In this document: piece by piece, positions 27,180 through 30,063 of the stretch | How the letters are laid out: each line of letters starts with the position of its first letter | Numbering within the stretch: the stretch's first letter is position 1 | DNA from: Chara braunii | Taxonomy: Eukaryota; Streptophyta; Charophyceae; Charales; Characeae | Assembly (NCBI GenBank): GCA_003427395.1 | Contig: BFEA01000110.1 | Span: 2,713,529-2,743,591 of the forward strand | Reading direction: 5' to 3' | DNA: 30,063 nt | Made by a program: the position numbers and the translations under genes | Notes under the pieces: model-generated | The model's database searches: none | The model's input: the letters and a program-made list of their open reading frames with translations, nothing else | What the model was told of the DNA's origin: nothing

Positions 27180-28717
27180 ATGGTCAAAATGGCAGGACGA
27201 GGGAGACCAAGTTCTTCCGCAGGGACTAATGAGGAGACTCTGGTAGGTGTTATACAGAAACTGGTCGAAAGAGTTTACACTATAAAAGGAGGATCGGATA
27301 TTGCAAGAGCAAAGAGGCCAGATGAGAGGATTCCATGTTTTAGAGGGCCTCAAGTGAATGATGTCTTGGATGAGTATGAATGATTTATACTCAGCTATGG
27401 TTGGACAAACAAACAACGACTCAAGATCCTCCTATCTTATTGTGACACTGACTCGAGGTTGGTTGTTCAAAAGTTGATGGAAGGGGCCATTACATGGGAA
27501 TAGATCACACAAAGAATCAAAAGAGAATTTGAGAAAGACTCAGTTCCAACTACTACCAAGGATCTCCTCAATATCAGAAGAGCTGAACATGACACTTTCA
27601 ATGTTTTTCTCCAGACTTTTATCAAAACGGCAAGAAAAATTCCACATTTGGATGAGGCTCAGAGATGTCATATTTTCCTGACTAATTTTATTGATAATGA
27701 AATACAGACTGTCCGTAATCTAGCTCAACACTATCCTCTCAGATGGGATGAAATGGTTGCAATAGTCAGAACTCTACCTACGGATTCTCACAAGAAATGC
27801 TCGTGGGATCAGATCAGTACATTGGCCAAAGACTGAGAAACTGAGAATGGTATGAACAGAGAGAACAATTTGAGTACTGAAAACATTATTCAACGGGTTA
27901 TGGCGAATTACATGCTTGCCAATCATGCTATGGATGAGAAAGGGAAGAAAAAAACAAAAAGTGATGATGATAAGGATGATGATGATGATGATGATGATGA
28001 AAATTATGGTAAAAGAGAAAATTCTTCCAGATCTAGAAAAAATGGAGGGAATGGTGGAAAAGGGGACAGAGAGAGAAAGGGCGACCAATAAATAATTTTG
28101 TCTGTTATTATTGTGGTGAAGGAGGTTACACTACCACTTATTGTAAGCCATTGGAAGAGGACGTAAAGAGTGGGATAGCAAAGAAGGCTGCAATGGGTCA
28201 TGTCTGTGACAGTTTATGGAACAAATTGAATCCCAGACATCATGGAGGTATGAAACTTCTTGCCCTTAAGCATAGTGAAAAGATGAAAAAAAAAAAAAAA
28301 AAAAAGACTAACGTGAATGTTCACACTTTTATAAGCGAACTGCCTAAGGGATTCATACAAGAACCTGATTATTCATTCGCCATGATTGAGTTGCCTCTAA
28401 GGTCCCTCACTTTAGAGGACATGTCTGATGAAATTACTCCAAGCGAGCGTTCGTCAGGGGACAATTCTGCTTCCCAGATTTCCTCTGAGTTAGCAACATT
28501 TTCTCCTAGCAAGCCTGCTTGTTCGGCCAACATGATGTCATTTGAAGGTGAATTACCATCAGAACTCGTTATGCAACCGAACACAATGATTAGAGAAATG
28601 AGGAATGTTCATGCACATTTAACACCTCAAATAATAGAAGAAAAGAAAAGAAAAAAAACCGAGGAGACTCTAATTGAAATCCTTGATGATCAAGAACCAG
28701 AACCTTTGCTCAAGTGA
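27180..28717 (+). pseudogene. Ty3/gypsy-like gag, broken, with Asp-rich linker and altered zinc knuckle
   Basis: Gag forms the virus-like particle and binds RNA. From ATG 27180 (MVKMAGRGRPSSS) frame 1 gives DERIPCFRGPQVNDVLDEYE, a TGA (27381-27383), FILSYGWTNKQRLKILLSYC, a TAG (27501-27503), AEHDTFNVFLQTFIKTARKI and PLRWDEMVAIVRTL, a TGA at 27834, then NIIQRVMANYMLANHAMDE. This is capsid-like. An Asp-rich run from (GAT)n (27962-28001) and a basic Gly/Arg tract follow. After a frame change near 28089, the zinc knuckle reads CYYCGEGGYTTTYC (28103-28144), with tyrosine where the family has histidine. The second frame runs to 28717 and includes a lysine run from 20 A (28286-28305). Three stops and a frameshift make it inactive as written. 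Confidence 0.7.
27962..28001 (+). repeat. (GAT)n tract coding Asp-rich linker
   Basis: About 11 GAT-type units in the gag frame, giving an acidic run. Confidence 0.85.
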
Positions 28718-28798
28718 AGTGAGCAAGGGAAAAAAATAAAATTTCTACTCAAGAGTGAACTAGAGGATGAAGCTATAATTACGGATGTAATTACTAAG

Positions 28799-29036
28799 AT
28801 GTTGGAAGAAACAGAAGTGACATTGTTTTTTAAGGAGGCAATAATACTAGCACCCAAGCTGAGAGAGGAATTGAAGAAACTAATTGAGAAGAAAAAAATG
28901 AAAGGTAATTACTTGAGAAGAAAAAAATGGAAGGTAACATTGTTTCCTAGTCAGGTTAACAGGACCTTGTCTGGATATAAGATGAGATTCAACAAAAAAA
29001 ACTTCGTGTTGATTTTCGGGTCTAGCCGACGTCAAA
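28799..29036 (+). pseudogene. Possible pre-protease segment of the gypsy-like element
   Basis: Starting a little upstream of the ATG at 28799, the frame reads ITDVITKMLEETEVTLFFKE followed by LAPKLREELKKL. The pattern 'V-x2-ML...V-T-L-x-E...L-x-P-x-LR-x-L' resembles the segment that precedes the aspartic protease in some gypsy-like polyproteins. No protease DSG/DTG motif, RT or integrase follows in the window, so this call is weak. The sequence is cut off at 29037-29050 by the SINE-like insertion. Confidence 0.35.
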
Positions 29037-29050
29037 GTCGAACAACAACG

Positions 29051-29363
29051 GTAGTTCTTCTAAGTCGTTTCTGAATCATGAAGTTGGCATAGACACTCTC
29101 TGAGCCAAAGCCGGGTAATGGCCTCGGTATCTCAATTTTCAAAATTTTATTCTTAGGCCAATTGGATCCTAGTCTTATTTTCAGAAAATTTTCTAACGAG
29201 TTTTCTGAATGTACTCGTTATGGGACGCTGGGCCCGGTTCCAAGTCCGTGTCACTTTGTGAGGATATGGTTGTATTTACGGGATGCTGGACCCGGTTTCC
29301 AGCAGGTGTTGCTCCCCACCAATAGATAGAGTTTTGTTTAAAAAAAAAAAAAAAAAAAAAAAA
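29051..29363 (+). mobile_element. SINE-like retroposon with poly(A) tail and 14-bp target-site duplication
   Basis: The body of about 290 bp ends in a 24-nt A run (29340-29363). GTCGAACAACAACG occurs exactly at 29037-29050 and at 29364-29377; including shared A's the match is 17 nt. This is the signature of LINE-driven insertion. Inside are two related stretches (29221-29250 and 29280-29310, each GGGA-Y-GCTGG-R-CCCGGTT...). GGTTCCAAGTCC resembles a pol III B box with one extra base. I see no convincing A box, so a retrocopy of another RNA is possible. Confidence 0.75.
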
Positions 29364-29444
29364 GTCGAACAACAACGTTTATAGAAACGTTGACCTAAAA
29401 ACAAATGTTTTTAACTTGCATTATCATTTATCTAACGTTGTTGT
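29364..29444. other. Inverted pair beside the SINE-like insertion
   Basis: ACAACAACGTT (29369-29379) pairs perfectly with AACGTTGTTGT (29434-29444). The left arm overlaps the target-site duplication, so the insertion struck the arm of an existing hairpin. Confidence 0.5.
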
Positions 29445-30015
29445 CACTATACAACAATCACTTTTTAAATATTGATAATGTTAGAAAAATAAAGTTCAAT
29501 GTTGCTGAAACATTGATAATATACATAATTGTACCAATAAATTTAAGGATTTTTTTTGCGAAAATGATTTGACGTTTCTCACTTCAACATGCTTGCATTA
29601 ACTGCAAGATTGTGCATATCATTCAATACATGTCTCGACATGCGTGTAAGTGAAAAACATAGACTACTAATAACATGTCGAAGAGGTGGTCGCACTCTCA
29701 ACTTGTTCAACCATGTTCTGCTATAGTGTGTCAACCTCCTATTCGACAGGTTGTCCCTTATCGCATAAGAGAGAGAGTGAACACACATATGGTTTTTAGA
29801 GAGAAACTTGACATTAAGTTTTGATTATCAATAATATAAGTTCGCATTGCTCACCTCTTCGGATGTGAAAATACAATAGTTAAGAAATGAGTGTGGGAGA
29901 GGTGAAACCCACATAATAGTTCATTATACAGTCCAGATAAGTCATGAATGTTTGTCAGGAGAGCATGACCGGCGACCGCATGTTTAGCGTGTGGTCTCTA
30001 CTCTTATGAAGAGAG

Positions 30016-30018
<3 letters not shown>
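29445..30018. other. AT-rich 3' stretch, no gene seen
   Basis: No gene or further retrotransposon domain recognised. Confidence 0.5.

Positions 30019-30063
<45 letters not shown>
30019..30063. repeat. (GT)n microsatellite at the window end
   Basis: About 22 GT units, running off the window, preceded by a short (GA)n. Confidence 0.96.

Overview
The window reads as repeat-dense intergenic DNA from a eukaryotic nuclear genome, most likely a streptophyte plant. Three things point to a plant. One is a retrotransposon primer-binding site that matches the 3' end of plant tRNA-Asp. Another is an L1-type LINE with a C-terminal zinc-binding reverse-transcriptase tail. The third is a Helitron with the Rep/helicase layout. 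The LINE wording (a GGLGIIDP...KWIQKL stretch) recalls bryophyte, lycophyte or fern elements, but I cannot name a species. I recognise no ordinary host gene. Almost every coding trace belongs to a mobile element, and most are broken.

Layout. At 1-650 there is a three-unit tandem repeat, each unit ending in poly(A). At 1017 to about 3780 lies a 5'-truncated LINE on the minus strand, with its poly(A) seen as poly(T) at 1017-1041. Two copies of a roughly 1.4-1.5 kb dispersed repeat, called 'repeat A' here, lie at 4064-5571 and 16236-17590. Both start at a (TTA)n tract and share a perfectly identical 310-nt core. A CT-rich microsatellite block fills 5849-6180. A GC-richer block bounded by imperfect 30-bp direct repeats occupies 6688-7416.

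The Helitron is placed at 7660-16208. It carries an intact 435-codon ORF, a broken Rep/helicase gene (9349-13663), an intact 560-codon ORF, and a typical 3' end with two GC hairpins followed by CTGG. It appears to have inserted into the (TTA)n tract of the second repeat A copy. Its left end is less certain than its right end.

At 17671-18043 a tandem duplication carries three TGACGTCA palindromes. At 19719-20258 there is an element with 79-bp terminal inverted repeats and no coding capacity. Two fold-back MITEs of one family lie at 21349-21870 and 24269-24787.

From about 22660 to 29050 there is a decayed Ty3/gypsy-like region: a tRNA-Asp primer-binding site (23811-23828), a gag with a modified zinc knuckle (27180-28717) and a possible pre-protease segment (28799-29036). 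In front of gag, and partly upstream of the primer site, is an array of small related ORFs I cannot match to any known family: at least five copies of a 'D-(I/V)-R-x-Y' module, then two tandem paralogues with stop-then-restart junctions. This array is the best candidate for something undescribed. A SINE-like insertion with a poly(A) tail and a perfect 14-bp target-site duplication (29037-29377) interrupts the 3' side. The window ends in (GT)n.

The parts interact mainly by nesting: Helitron into repeat A, MITE into the ORF array, SINE into the retrotransposon.
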